DNA from: CAZOOK01 sp964581385 | GTDB taxonomy: Bacteria > Pseudomonadota > Gammaproteobacteria > Nevskiales > Nevskiaceae | Direction of reading: 5' to 3' | DNA: 54,774 bases | Assembly: GCA_964581385.1 (NCBI GenBank) | Contig: CAZOOK010000036.1 | Span: 1 to 54,774, forward strand | Part shown: positions 48,249-54,774 of the stretch, piece by piece | Layout: each line of letters starts with the position of its first letter | How positions within the stretch are numbered: the stretch's first letter is position 1 | Position numbers and translations under genes: made by a program | Notes under the pieces: model-generated | The model's input: only the letters and a program-made list of their open reading frames with translations | Told to the model about the DNA's origin: nothing | The model's database searches: none

Positions 48249-48487
48249 CTAGAACGGGTAGTTATTGGGATCGATGGCAACTGGCTTCGAGTCAGACGGT
48301 TCCGGTTCCGCGGCGCCCTTTGCGTCTACCCCGGCTTCCCGGTTCTCGGAGCCGCCCGATGGCGCCATCGGAGGAGCAACAACCGCCGCAAGGGAGTCCC
48401 GCAGTTTGCGCTCCGTTTGAATATCGATCCGTTCCGCCTCATCCTCGTATCCGCCTCGATGTGCCGCGTCTTCCGAACCTGAATCAT
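48249..48487 (-). CDS. Probable short gene, start unclear
   Basis: The frame ending at TAG 48249-48251 has clear coding character over 78 codons: DSGSEDAAHRGGYEDEAE, then IDIQTERKLRDSLAAVV and SKPVAIDPNNYPF. But the well-placed start, ATG 48487 after GGAGG, is one frame away (MIQVRKTRHIEAD) and its frame then turns basic and low quality. A -1 shift within the first 15 codons, or a sequencing error, would join them. Stop precedes the next gene's GAGGGG site by one base. Confidence 0.45.
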
Positions 48488-48501
48488 TTTTTGACCTCCG
48501 G

Positions 48502-48669
48502 TTACCCTCTGAACCTGTCTCGTTTCGGTCGCCAGACCAGAAGGTATTTGTCTTCCTGGCCTAGTCCTTCCGGGTTGTGATGAAGAAACACCTGACGATC
48601 ATTCTCAGCCCGCCGCCGTCGCAACTCGTTGTCGATCGGTAGCTCCTCCTCGTCTTCTTCGCACCGCAT
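48502..48669 (-). CDS. Small charged hypothetical protein
   Basis: 55 residues from ATG 48669 (MRCEEDEEELPIDNELRRR), GGAGG upstream. Acidic start, basic body and DRQVFLHHNPEGLGQEDKYLLVWRP (in two halves). No family recognised. Confidence 0.6.
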   Translation of the reverse strand: MRCEEDEEELPIDNELRRRRAENDRQVFLHHNPEGLGQEDKYLLVWRPKRDRFRG

Positions 48670-48671
48670 GA

Positions 48672-49082
48672 TTACCTCCAGACGATCTGCACCTCGCGCG
48701 TCTCCCAAAGCGCCGGGTTCCCCAGATGCTTCCGATCTATTTCGGCACCGGAGCGCATCAAGAACACCGCCGCATCTCCCCGGGCACCAGAGACCGCGTT
48801 GACGAGTGCCGGCCCCGATCGACTCTGAGCTACGATGATGTATCCGATGTCCCCGCAGGCAGAAGTCACCCCGAGCCGACAGCGCGTAGCGATTTCCTCC
48901 TCGAGGATGACGATGCGCGCCAGCGCCTGATCGATCTTCCGCTCTGCTCGTTCGCCGGCCACGAGCGCGGCAGAAATGGCCGCGCGATGCTCTTCGGAGA
49001 TCGAGCAGCGCTGGAGGTTCGCTTCTGCGCTGGCCCTCACTAGCGCGTTTCGTCCTGCGGTGTACACGTTCTCTGCGTCCAT
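48672..49082 (-). CDS. Hypothetical protein
   Basis: 136 residues (MDAENVYTAGRNALVRASA), GGAGGAC upstream. Long helix (AALVAGERAERKIDQALARIVILEEEIATRC) then a compact GYIIVAQSRSG...AVFLMRSG region. No family recognised. A weak promoter-like TTGGCG-16-TAGAGT precedes it in the 70-nt gap. Confidence 0.55.
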   Translation of the reverse strand: MDAENVYTAGRNALVRASAEANLQRCSISEEHRAAISAALVAGERAERKIDQALARIVILEEEIATRCRLGVTSACGDIGYIIVAQSRSGPALVNAVSGARGDAAVFLMRSGAEIDRKHLGNPALWETREVQIVWR

Positions 49083-49152
49083 GATTGTTGTCCTCCCCCG
49101 CCTTCGGTGTAACCCTACTCTACCCCTTCACCATGCGACGCCAATCCCTTGA

Positions 49153-49410
49153 CTATGTGACTCGGCGACCCAGCACGCGCATGGCCCCTTGCACCCGGCC
49201 GATCTCCATCCCGAGCACGAAACCCTCTCCGAATCCTTTGGCCTCGGCCAGCACCCCGTGCCGATCGAGCAGCGAGACCGACAGCGCGTGGTGCTCGCGA
49301 TACAACGCCTTCTCGAGACGGGTCACTCGGCGGATCAGGGTGGATTCGGAGCGAGAGACCCGGGCGCGTGCCTCTCGCTCATCCTGCAGGGCGATCTCTC
49401 CGGCGCGCAC
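49153..49410 (-). CDS. Small helical hypothetical protein
   Basis: 85 residues from GTG 49410, overlapping the previous stop (TAGTG), GGAGG upstream. Basic coiled-coil start (ARARVSRSESTLIRRVTRLEKAL), then GFGEGFVLGMEIGRVQGAM. Unknown. Confidence 0.6.
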   Translation of the reverse strand: MRAGEIALQDEREARARVSRSESTLIRRVTRLEKALYREHHALSVSLLDRHGVLAEAKGFGEGFVLGMEIGRVQGAMRVLGRRVT

Positions 49411-50024
49411 TAGAGTGCCTCCTTGTCGGCGACGGGTTGCTCGGCGGCAATCTCAGCCCGGAGCGCGGGGACAAGCTGTCCGCGGAAGATCTCCTCGAAG
49501 AAGCGCAGGGGGCCCGCGGCGAGCACGCGACGACAATCTTCGGCCAACTCGCAGGGGTCGCTGCGAAACACGTATTCGAAGAGCGTCGGACAGCATTCCT
49601 GGACCGACCAAACGAAATAGGTGGAGTCCTCCGTGTCGCCGAGCTCCTTCAGCTCGTCCCAGCACTGGCGTGCCACGTCCGCGTCCAGGCTGGTCTGGTG
49701 GCGCATCCTGCAGATGTCGCGCTTGATCTCCTGGACGCTACGATCGAAGTCGAACACCCTGCCGCACTCACCGGGACCGCTGCGCCCCTGACCATTGCCA
49801 CAGACCTTCGTGATGAAGTAGTCCGCCTCGGTGAGCCCGACCAAGAAGTGCTTGAAGGACGCTCGCCCGTGGCAGCCCCAGCCCTCATAGGCATAGCTGC
49901 CGAAATCCGAGATGGCCTGGAAGATGCCGCGCGGGTCGAGCGTGATGATCGCCCACAGGCCATCCGGTCCGTTGAATTGGTACTGCTCGACCTGGCTCTT
50001 CTTGAACTTCCAGGGATCACCCAC
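49410..50024 (-). CDS. Conserved phage hypothetical protein
   Basis: 204 residues from GTG 50024 (MGDPWKFKKSQVEQYQFNG). GPDGLWAIITLDPRGIFQAISDFGSYAYEGWGCHGR and SFKHFLVGLTEADYFITKVCG are strongly conserved-looking segments of a phage family of unknown role. Overlaps upstream gene by 8 nt. Confidence 0.7.
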   Translation of the reverse strand: MGDPWKFKKSQVEQYQFNGPDGLWAIITLDPRGIFQAISDFGSYAYEGWGCHGRASFKHFLVGLTEADYFITKVCGNGQGRSGPGECGRVFDFDRSVQEIKRDICRMRHQTSLDADVARQCWDELKELGDTEDSTYFVWSVQECCPTLFEYVFRSDPCELAEDCRRVLAAGPLRFFEEIFRGQLVPALRAEIAAEQPVADKEAL

Positions 50025-50514
50025 GGTCTAACTCCTTCTCCTGCGCGGCTGCGTCGGTTTTTACGTTTTCCGCATATGAGGCGGCGAGCTCGGCCCGGGC
50101 TCGATTCAAGCTCGCATGTAGCCGATTTACTGCCCGCTCTCCAGATCCGAGATCAGAACTAGGATCATCGTCCGGAGTCCAAACCTCTGGCGAGTAGACC
50201 AGGGAATGCAAGACAGCGGATCGATCCACCACTTCTTGGAGCGCAATCCTCAGCCGAGCGATCCTTGAGAGTGGACTCGGATCCGCCGGGGGAATCGGGC
50301 CGCTCGGCGCCGTCGTCACGCCTTCACCGGTGATCTCGGTTCGGGCCGCGTCCCAGCAAGACTCATCGATCCCGCCCCTATCGTGCCAGTAGAGCAACGT
50401 CGACAGAGCCCTTTTCAGATCCGACATGCGGCGCTCGGTGTACTCTCTGCGTGACTGATCGTACAGTTCGTCTACTGATTCCCGCGCCTTCGTCCAAATC
50501 GTCTCGTCACTCAT
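50017..50514 (-). CDS. Hypothetical protein
   Basis: 165 residues (MSDETIWTKARESVDELYD). Two helical regions, RMSDLKRALSTLLYWHDRGG and LSRIARLRIALQEVVDRSAVL, and an acidic Pro-rich linker. Unknown. Confidence 0.6.
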   Translation of the reverse strand: MSDETIWTKARESVDELYDQSRREYTERRMSDLKRALSTLLYWHDRGGIDESCWDAARTEITGEGVTTAPSGPIPPADPSPLSRIARLRIALQEVVDRSAVLHSLVYSPEVWTPDDDPSSDLGSGERAVNRLHASLNRARAELAASYAENVKTDAAAQEKELDRG

Positions 50515-50773
50515 TTTGCCTCCCAGTTCCCAGCGGTACGAACTCGAAACATGAACAGTCGTGGCCGAGTGGCCCGTGCTGACTCTGTGGATGTCCGCAG
50601 CGGGCGCACGGTGCCGGTTTTCCGATCGCCGCGTCCAGTTTCTTGCGCGCCGCCACCAACGACTCCTCGGCCATCCTCAACTCGCCGCGGAGCCGCAGTG
50701 CGGTGAGTTCCTTCTGTACCACCTCGAACCGGAGCCGAGTGACCTCTGCCATCTTCTCGTAGAGTGGAGACAT
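50507..50773 (-). CDS. Coiled-coil / CGH zinc-knuckle protein
   Basis: 88 residues (MSPLYEKMAEVTRLRFEVV). Helix through residue 55, then CARCGHPQSQHGPLGHDCSCFEF, the CGH-x4-H...C-x-C-x(F/Y) knuckle also seen at 26719, 39601 and 51142. Likely zinc-dependent protein or nucleic-acid contact. Confidence 0.65.
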   Translation of the reverse strand: MSPLYEKMAEVTRLRFEVVQKELTALRLRGELRMAEESLVAARKKLDAAIGKPAPCARCGHPQSQHGPLGHDCSCFEFVPLGTGRQNE

Positions 50774-50775
50774 GG

Positions 50776-50970
50776 CTACCTCCTCTTCCCTGCGCGACGC
50801 TGAGCCTTTCGGGTAGCGCGCGCCTTACGGTTCGCGGCACGTTGCTTCTGGACCTCGGGCGGCTTTCGTTTGTGCGGAGACCGGCTAGGATCCCGCTGCC
50901 CGTAGACTGGGCCAAACGATGCGGCCCGCGCGGGGGCGATGAGTAAGTCGGCGTAATTTGCGAGCATCAT
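50776..50970 (-). CDS. Small basic protein
   Basis: 64 residues from ATG 50970 (MMLANYADLLIAPARAASF), ATGA-coupled. C-terminal half almost only K/R/A/Q (AANRKARATRKAQRRAGKRR), probably nucleic-acid binding. Confidence 0.55.
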   Translation of the reverse strand: MMLANYADLLIAPARAASFGPVYGQRDPSRSPHKRKPPEVQKQRAANRKARATRKAQRRAGKRR

Positions 50971-51149
50971 GGCTGCTCCTTCTTCGCCAGAACAGCAGCC
51001 AAAGGGTCGGCGGGGAAAGACTGCATTTTCTCGCGCGCCAGACCCCAAGCAATCTGCGCGATCCACGACATCGGTCGACCTTGGCGCGCCGCCTCCGCTT
51101 CCATCTCTTTGACTAAATGTTCCGGGAAATAAATGGATTTCCTAGGCAT
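50967..51149 (-). CDS. Ribbon-helix-helix-like protein (TIGR04563 type)
   Basis: 60 residues from ATG 51149 (MPRKSIYFPEHLVKEMEAE). R-K-SIYFPE-x-L-x-x-E-M-x-x-EA-x-RQ-x-R-x-x-SW-x-x-Q-x-AW-x-x-AR is the pattern of short CopG-like proteins I associate mainly with Myxococcota. Putative DNA-binding repressor. Confidence 0.65.
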   Translation of the reverse strand: MPRKSIYFPEHLVKEMEAEAARQGRPMSWIAQIAWGLAREKMQSFPADPLAAVLAKKEQP

Positions 51150-51447
51150 GGTCGACCTCACAAGCAATCAACACAGCCCCGTGCAGCGGGCTGACAGCGA
51201 ACTGAGCCATCTCCTCGGCATCGATCGCCACAGCAAGATCGCGCGCTTGGTTGTGGATGTCCGTAGCCTCAGCGTAGCGCCCTTGGGCATCGAGGTTCTC
51301 CGCGAAATGGGACAGGTCGCGGACTGCCTGTCGGTGCGCCGACACAGGAGGGCTGTACTCCTGGCACCAGCAGCCCTTTCGCATGCAAATCGTTGGCGTA
51401 TCGTACCCGTGGCTAGCGAGCGAATGCCCGCATCGGCAGAGCGTCAT
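51142..51447 (-). CDS. CGH zinc-knuckle hypothetical protein
   Basis: 101 residues (MTLCRCGHSLASHGYDTPT), GGAGG upstream. CRCGHSLASH...CMRKGCWCQEY is the same zinc knuckle as in 26719 and 50507, here at the N-terminus, followed by a helical pair. Promoter-like site upstream. Confidence 0.65.
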   Translation of the reverse strand: MTLCRCGHSLASHGYDTPTICMRKGCWCQEYSPPVSAHRQAVRDLSHFAENLDAQGRYAEATDIHNQARDLAVAIDAEEMAQFAVSPLHGAVLIACEVDHA

Positions 51448-51491
51448 GGTGGTGGTCCTCCGGTGTCCCCAGTGCTCCGGGGATGTTCCAT

Positions 51492-51520
51492 GACTAGCAC
51501 ATTTTGTTGTATGGCGTCAA
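51492..51520 (-). promoter_or_regulatory. Possible promoter
   Basis: Minus strand TTGACG (51520-51515), 17-18 nt, then CTAGTC or TAGTCA. AT-rich spacer (ACAACAAAATG). The -10 is poor. Confidence 0.35.
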
Positions 51521-51528
51521 CACCCGCG

Positions 51529-51786
51529 CTACCAGGCCCGAGTTACTCCACCCTTAGGGTTACGAGTCCACCGCTCGACCTCGGCCGGACCGAATCGCTC
51601 GACGATCTCTTTGCCTTGTGGGCACCCCATGCAGCGCGGATGCAGAGGTTCCGGGGGAGGCTGACTGTTCCAACGCCGGGTTGGGATGAGTACCCGCGCC
51701 TGCATCTTTCGGCATTGATCGTGCGTGAGCTTGGCGTGTTGTCGCTCACAAGTGAATTGTTCGTCTAGCGCTTGGTCTGTGGTCAT
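51529..51786 (-). CDS. Zinc-binding hypothetical protein
   Basis: 85 residues from ATG 51786 (MTTDQALDEQFTCERQHAK), ATGA-coupled. C-x4-H...C plus CMGCPQG suggest one zinc site. KLTHDQC and GKEIVERFG are typical of small phage zinc proteins. Confidence 0.6.
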   Translation of the reverse strand: MTTDQALDEQFTCERQHAKLTHDQCRKMQARVLIPTRRWNSQPPPEPLHPRCMGCPQGKEIVERFGPAEVERWTRNPKGGVTRAW

Positions 51787-51959
51787 TCGTGTCCCCGCAG
51801 ATAACTCTCGATCTTCTTCGCCGCGTCCTCGTACCCCGCCGCTTTGCCGCGCCAGAATCCGACCATCGATTGAGCGCATGCCTGAGCCTCGTGCTCGCAG
51901 GCGAGCGCCTGAGTGGACAGGCTGCGAGCGAGACCCGTCAGATATTCCTTGGGGCTCAT
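51783..51959 (-). CDS. Small helical hypothetical protein
   Basis: 58 residues from ATG 51959 (MSPKEYLTGLARSLSTQAL), ATGA-coupled. EHEAQACAQSMVGFWRGKAAGYEDAAKKIESYL; unknown. Confidence 0.55.
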   Translation of the reverse strand: MSPKEYLTGLARSLSTQALACEHEAQACAQSMVGFWRGKAAGYEDAAKKIESYLRGHE

Positions 51960-52345
51960 TCGATCTCCCAGATCGTGACTTCGGTTCTTGGATTGCCCGG
52001 CTCTACGTCCTTCCATTTCTCTACCCGTACCACCTGACTATCGTCGACGTAGGCGAGTCGGTTCAGCGCGTCCTTCACCAATTTTTCGAGATTGTCGAGG
52101 TCCCCTGCGCTCAGGTCGGTCGCCTTCCCGTGCCCCCGATAGAACGCAAGCTGCAGGTGAACGGGGCCGGTAATGGTCTTTCGGATCCCAGCATTCCGCG
52201 CCGCCGCACGGACGCGGTCCTTCTGCAGCTCCTGGCCTTTGTCGGAGTACCGGAACACCGCGCCCGTGCTCCGATTGCGCCCCTGCTTTGGACGTTTCCA
52301 GGTCACCGGTTCCCCGGGGACAACGAACATGATTCCCTTGTTCAT
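51956..52345 (-). CDS. rusA: RusA-family Holliday junction resolvase
   Basis: 129 residues from ATG 52345 (MNKGIMFVVPGEPVTWKRP), ATGA-coupled. VPGEPVTWKRPKQG at the start and the acidic catalytic set, GDLDNLEKLVKDALN (D82, D84) and VDDSQVV (D101-D102), fit RusA. Homodimeric; resolves recombination or replication branches before packaging. Confidence 0.9.
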   Translation of the reverse strand: MNKGIMFVVPGEPVTWKRPKQGRNRSTGAVFRYSDKGQELQKDRVRAAARNAGIRKTITGPVHLQLAFYRGHGKATDLSAGDLDNLEKLVKDALNRLAYVDDSQVVRVEKWKDVEPGNPRTEVTIWEIE

Positions 52346-52617
52346 CGTCTGCCCCATTCACCGGCGTTGATCGGTGATCCGTTGGCGATCTCCGCGCGCA
52401 GTCGCTCTACGAACGTGACGAATCGAGACGCCACAGGCCACGCCGTCTCGGTGGCTCGCTCCGGCGAGTGGAGCCAGAGATCCCAATGCGTCCCGCACAG
52501 CGTGCGCCCGTCGAAGACCCTGGACCCGTCGCTCCTCTTTCCGCAGGCCTCGCAGACCGGTAGCGAGTTCGCCTCTGCCGCCGCCCTGTCGATCCCCTCC
52601 GAAAGGGCCTCGCTCAT
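52342..52617 (-). CDS. Small zinc-finger protein
   Basis: 91 residues (MSEALSEGIDRAAAEANSL). CEACGKRSDGSRVFDGRTLCGTHWD, C-x2-C...C-x2-H zinc finger, then a helical tail. ATGA to RusA. Confidence 0.65.
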   Translation of the reverse strand: MSEALSEGIDRAAAEANSLPVCEACGKRSDGSRVFDGRTLCGTHWDLWLHSPERATETAWPVASRFVTFVERLRAEIANGSPINAGEWGRR

Positions 52618-52826
52618 TTCTCGATCTCCTCGAGCCGGGCCTGCGTTGCGGCCTTACGGGACTTCTTCGCCACGCTTCGCCACTCGTAATCCTCCAGCAC
52701 GGCAAGACCAAGTCCGGCCAAAGCAAACCCAACGTAGACCGCGACTAGGATCACTCCCAGCCAAAACGCTTCCTTGCCAACCACAATCGTCGCCGGTATC
52801 GCGCAAAACGCCAAGAGTCCTCTCAT
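52614..52826 (-). CDS. Small membrane protein
   Basis: 70 residues from ATG 52826 (MRGLLAFCAIPATIVVGKE), GGAGGGG upstream. Two transmembrane helices (about 3-18 and 22-45) and a basic cytoplasmic tail (KKSRKAATQARLEEIEK). Unknown; superinfection or membrane anchoring roles are possible. Confidence 0.6.
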   Translation of the reverse strand: MRGLLAFCAIPATIVVGKEAFWLGVILVAVYVGFALAGLGLAVLEDYEWRSVAKKSRKAATQARLEEIEK

Positions 52827-52858
52827 CGCCGTCCCCTCCAGGTTTCGGTTGTCAACTA

Positions 52859-53221
52859 CTACTCGCCGTCCATTGCCTGATCTGGCAGAATCGTCTTCAT
52901 TCTCGGCATCACCGACAGGTCGATATACGCCCCGCATTGCAACGGGATGATCCACGCCAAACGACTATGCGGCTTTCTTTCCGGTCCACTCGCGCTTCCG
53001 TCTTTCGTCCACCCGATCGCTGCGTCCAGCGCAGCCAACAGATCCTCTGGGCTGCCCGCTTCATCGATCCAAGGGATCGCGACCAGGTCGAGATCATTCG
53101 TCATGCTGCCATGGAGCGCGAGCGCGTAGCCGACTTTTCGGGCGATCTGCGCCAACACGGGCACGATAAAGGCGTAGGACACCGCAGGGCTGTACGGCAA
53201 TCGCGCTTTTGCTGCGTTCAT
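52859..53221 (-). CDS. Nucleotidyltransferase-like protein
   Basis: 120 residues (MNAAKARLPYSPAVSYAFI). ALHGSMTNDLDLVAIPW fits the GS-x...D-x-D core of minimal nucleotidyltransferases (D43, D45), followed by LLAALDAAIGW. Small phage version without a visible third Asp. Overlaps DnaB's stop (ATGA). Confidence 0.7.
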   Translation of the reverse strand: MNAAKARLPYSPAVSYAFIVPVLAQIARKVGYALALHGSMTNDLDLVAIPWIDEAGSPEDLLAALDAAIGWTKDGSASGPERKPHSRLAWIIPLQCGAYIDLSVMPRMKTILPDQAMDGE

Positions 53222-54615
53222 TTCGCCTCCCGGGAAAACGACTTGAACTCACTCATCGCCAGATCTGCGTATACCTGCACGGCGCCCTTCTTCCCGAGTC
53301 GTTGCTTTGCGATGATGAGATCGAACGGACCATGTTGTTTCTGGATTTCGTCCTGTGAGTTGGCGAACGGATTGTGAATGAAGACAACCGCATAGGCATC
53401 CTGCTCCAGCGCCCCTGATTCTCGGAGCTCATCCAACTCCGGAGGCGCGAGAAACACCGGAGCTGCATCCTCTCCGCGGCCTAAGTTTTTTTTGAGTGAC
53501 TTGTTTTTGGTCGATGCGGTCCGATTCAGTTGCGACAGCGCCAGAACGGGGATGCCGAGCTCTTTGGCAAGTTCCCGCAAGGCATTCGATATACCGCTGA
53601 CCTCGTTCTCTCGAGTCCTGCCGTGCATTTGATTCCGTATCAACTGCAGGTAATCAACCACTACCAAAACCAACGGATTATCGCTCCCCATCGGATACTT
53701 CCGGGCTTCCTTCCGGCTGATCGAACAAATAGCACTCAACGAAGAGTACTGATCGTTGATGTTGAGGTTGGTGTTCTGCGCGATCCGTTCACTCTCCCGG
53801 AGCATTCGTTCCAGTTCGCTCGGCGTTAGCGTTTGATTCTCGAAAAACTTGTTCGAGTCTATGTGAGCAAACCTGGACAACGCAAGGATCATGAGATCCT
53901 CTCGCGGCATTTCCAGCGAATGATACAGGACCCGCTTGCCGGGCTGTTTCGGAGATTGAAGACCAGCCACATTGCAGGCAATGTTCATTGCCAGCGTAGT
54001 CTTACCAACGCTTGGCCTGGCCGCCAGAACCACGAAATTCGCGGGTCTCAATTTCAGCTTCCGATCCAGATCAGGGAAACCGGTAGGCAGAACGTATCCC
54101 GCATCGGACTGGCAAAGCGTGATCGCATCAATCGTGCTGATCATGGCGTCCCGGGTGCTCACCGTTTCCGGCACTCCCGTTTGGCCTAAGTTTTGGATTC
54201 CCGATTGGACCTGTTCAATGATCTGCTCGGTTTCCTCTCCGGACTCCAAAGCGCTTCGACCGCGCTCTAGAGCCTCCGTGACGCCCGACCGCCGGTGCGC
54301 GTCAAGGAGCGCCGCCGCCACCTGATCCAAGCGACAACCTCTCGATGCCTCTAGTATGGCATCCAGCATGTCTCGGACTTCGTCGCCATCGAGGCCGGAC
54401 CAAGTACACACCGCCGCGAGGTCCAATGCGCCCGGGGGCAGCTTCTTCGCCTTCGCTTGCCGGTGGAGCGCCTTCCACACCTTCGCTAGCACACCGTGCG
54501 AAAACACTGCGTCCGTGATGGCCGCCGGGAGCTCGTACAATTTGTCGCTGTTCGCCAGCACCGCACCCAGCAACTTCGACTCGAGTTCGATTCTGTTCAC
54601 CGAGGTCTTAGCCAT
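53218..54615 (-). CDS. dnaB: DnaB-like replicative helicase
   Basis: 465 residues (MAKTSVNRIELESKLLGAV). N-terminal DnaB helical domain, then RecA-like core: Walker A AARPSVGKTT (about 199-207), SLEMPREDL, Walker B VVVDYLQLI (about 317-325), LSQLNR and a C-terminal loop LIIAKQRLGKKG. Hexameric 5'-3' helicase loading at the phage origin. Length matches the family. Confidence 0.9.
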   Translation of the reverse strand: MAKTSVNRIELESKLLGAVLANSDKLYELPAAITDAVFSHGVLAKVWKALHRQAKAKKLPPGALDLAAVCTWSGLDGDEVRDMLDAILEASRGCRLDQVAAALLDAHRRSGVTEALERGRSALESGEETEQIIEQVQSGIQNLGQTGVPETVSTRDAMISTIDAITLCQSDAGYVLPTGFPDLDRKLKLRPANFVVLAARPSVGKTTLAMNIACNVAGLQSPKQPGKRVLYHSLEMPREDLMILALSRFAHIDSNKFFENQTLTPSELERMLRESERIAQNTNLNINDQYSSLSAICSISRKEARKYPMGSDNPLVLVVVDYLQLIRNQMHGRTRENEVSGISNALRELAKELGIPVLALSQLNRTASTKNKSLKKNLGRGEDAAPVFLAPPELDELRESGALEQDAYAVVFIHNPFANSQDEIQKQHGPFDLIIAKQRLGKKGAVQVYADLAMSEFKSFSREAK

Positions 54616-54774
54616 GGCTCACCCCGTTCCGTCGCTGGGCGAGGATCTCGCGCGCCTTCATGTCGCGGCGCCGGCTCATCGTGTCGTAGTCGCCATCCCC
54701 TTCGAGCGGCACCGTGGCTAGGATCGCCATGAGCTCCGCGGAGTCGTCACCAGTCACACCGGATCCGGAGTCCG
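54608..54774 (-). CDS. C-terminal end of an upstream gene (partial)
   Basis: 54 codons then TAA at 54608-54610, overlapping the DnaB start by 8 nt. Visible end DDSAELMAILATVPLEGDGD...MSRRRDMKAREILAQRRNG is clearly coding: acidic, then basic helical. Could belong to a primase, loader or ssDNA-binding gene; the N-terminus is outside the window. Confidence 0.6.
   Translation of the reverse strand, partial: DSGSGVTGDDSAELMAILATVPLEGDGDYDTMSRRRDMKAREILAQRRNGVSHG

Noticed and set aside
49083..49152. Promoter TTGGCG-16-TAGAGT before 48672
   Set aside because: -35 and spacing are weak; mentioned only within the gene entry.

Overview
The window is a high-GC double-stranded DNA tailed bacteriophage with a compact contractile (myovirus) tail of the Mu/Pam3 type, recognised from DUF3383-type sheath, DUF3277-type tube, baseplate J, gp25/gp46-like wedge, DUF6983-like plug and HK97-fold head genes. 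No bacterial housekeeping genes are present. Lipoprotein signals, Sec signal peptides and a ribbon-helix-helix protein of a kind I associate with Myxococcota point to a Gram-negative host, but the host cannot be fixed from this sequence. No integrase was recognised, so a lytic life style is likelier, and no endolysin or DNA polymerase was found.

Almost everything is on the minus strand and reads from high to low coordinates. From right to left: a replication gene fragment and DnaB-like helicase (54.7-53.2 kb); a run of small genes with RusA resolvase and many zinc-knuckle proteins (53.2-47.9 kb); a recombination pair, an annealing-type protein plus a PD-(D/E)XK nuclease, behind a promoter and a structured leader (47.9-45.4 kb); a dense accessory run with HNH, DUF5131, ASCH-like, DUF1643 and XRE genes coupled by ATGA/GTGA overlaps (45.4-37.8 kb); packaging genes with glycosyltransferase and ParB-like genes, terS, terL and portal (37.6-31.9 kb); a minor head protein (31.9-31.0 kb); an accessory island between 31.0 and 24.1 kb with a phage-encoded tmRNA, nucleotide-metabolism genes and a second capsid-like protein; then protease/scaffold, cement and major capsid protein (23.9-20.4 kb), head-tail connectors (20.3-16.9 kb), sheath, tube, frameshifted chaperone, tape measure and baseplate (16.9-7.8 kb), and fibre or spike genes at the left (7.8-0 kb).

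Between 3.3 and 7.1 kb a cassette of nine genes runs on the plus strand inside the fibre region. It has its own strong sigma70-type promoters and two near-identical expression modules: promoter, 5' hairpin, ribosome binding site, short gene, 3' double hairpin.

The most unusual items are: a complete tmRNA with its own tag sequence (ANEPMQQLAVA) and a G3-U70 acceptor pair; a surface-type module of about 55 residues recurring in the sheath, baseplate J and (twice) the cement protein; a capsid-protein paralogue; a terL gene broken inside its P-loop by five bases; four fibre-like or connector-region proteins with Sec signal peptides; and a recurrent SD-GAAGCC-RTGA gene junction in the accessory run. 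Function calls rest on reading protein sequences by eye, without database searches.
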